Source: Hyperoplus lanceolatus
Lineage: Eukaryota; Chordata; Actinopteri; Uranoscopiformes; Ammodytidae
Reading direction: 5' to 3'
NCBI GenBank assembly: GCA_026929865.2
Contig: CM049402.1
Location: 7,373,001 to 7,437,000 of the forward strand
Length of the DNA: 64,000 bases
In this document: piece after piece, positions 63,580 through 64,000 of the stretch
How positions within the stretch are numbered: position 1 is the first letter of the stretch
Layout of the letters: the number at the start of each line of letters is the position of its first letter
Notes under the pieces: model-generated
Databases searched by the model: none
Told to the model about the DNA's origin: nothing
The model's input: only the letters and a program-made list of their open reading frames with translations
Made by a program: the position numbers and the translations under genes

Positions 63580-63760
63580 GAAACGCATTTTTGGTAGAAC
63601 TTTTCTCCTCACACTCAAAGCACTTTACAATTTACGTCAATTCATTCCCCCCCTCCCATTCACACTTACAGTATAAACTGGTGGCAGCAGGTTACCACTC
63701 AGGAACAATTTAGGGTACAGTGTCCTGCCCAGGGACACTTAAGACATGTTTTCACTGCCT
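63580..63760. repeat. Interspersed fish repeat fragment
   Basis: CTTTTCTCCTCACACTCAAA, GCACTTTACA, CCCATTCACACTTACAGTAT, AACTGGTGGCAGCAGGTTAC and GTGTCCTGCCCAGGGACACTT follow the order of a widely dispersed fish repeat. Its class is not clear from this copy. Confidence 0.5.
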
Positions 63761-64000
63761 TGTCTTGAAGCCCAATTACGATTTTTCTTGACTGTTTTCT
63801 TACATCTACCTTTAAAAGTAAACCATATTGGATGTTGGACAGGTCCAAAATAATTTCACTGCGCGTTACCCTGCAATTTGTATGTAACCAATATATAAAC
63901 TTAACTTGCTAAAGACACATGCATCGTACAAATCCGATCTATCAGATGATATTCAAACCTTGGGCCACTTGAGCCTTGTAGTCTAAATGTGTCCTTTATG

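Overview
The window is nuclear DNA from a ray-finned fish, probably a percomorph. Dense CA/GT, GATA-type and GA microsatellites, teleost-type DNA transposons (hAT, Tc1, TTAA-flanked MITEs), L2/CR1-like LINE pieces and a tRNA-derived SINE all point there. No bacterial, phage, plasmid or CRISPR features were seen.

One host gene is recognised with confidence. It is the 5' end of an AMPA-type glutamate receptor subunit gene, gria3, on the minus strand. Exon 1 (signal peptide, 9329-9407) and exon 2 (start of the amino-terminal domain, 8703-8861) are joined by a 467-bp intron with canonical splice sites, and the phases agree. Everything from 8702 down to base 1 is intron 2; exon 3 was not found and must lie beyond the left edge. 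The sequence upstream of the gene, about 9.4 to 64 kb, shows no further exon I can recognise. It reads as a repeat-rich gene desert with several low-repeat, homeobox-site-rich blocks that could be enhancers.

The rest is a record of nested mobile elements. (a) 1368-2403: an internally deleted hAT with a perfect 8-bp target-site duplication (TSD) and a surviving transposase C-terminus. (b) 11428-12998: a hAT-like element holding a foldback element whose arms carry a minisatellite of self-complementary units. (c) 16490-19055: a TTAA-flanked element holding a 1.7-kb long-inverted-repeat transposon with an 8-bp TSD (P-like is an inference), which itself holds a LINE tail. (d) 33200-37708: a Tc1 transposon of the DD34E type, split by a 1.2-kb hAT-like element in one inverted repeat and by a 1.7-kb LINE inside the transposase gene. 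(e) Paired copies of several MITE families and two oppositely oriented SINE copies with their own TSDs. (f) A third LINE 3' end at 41590-43245 ending in a (TTATC)n tail and interrupted or extended by a strongly G-poor stretch.

No wholly new system could be shown. The most unusual structures are the self-complementary minisatellite in the foldback arms, the three-level nest in the Tc1 element, and the two head-to-head transposon ends that form a perfect 23-bp-arm palindrome at 16454-16505.
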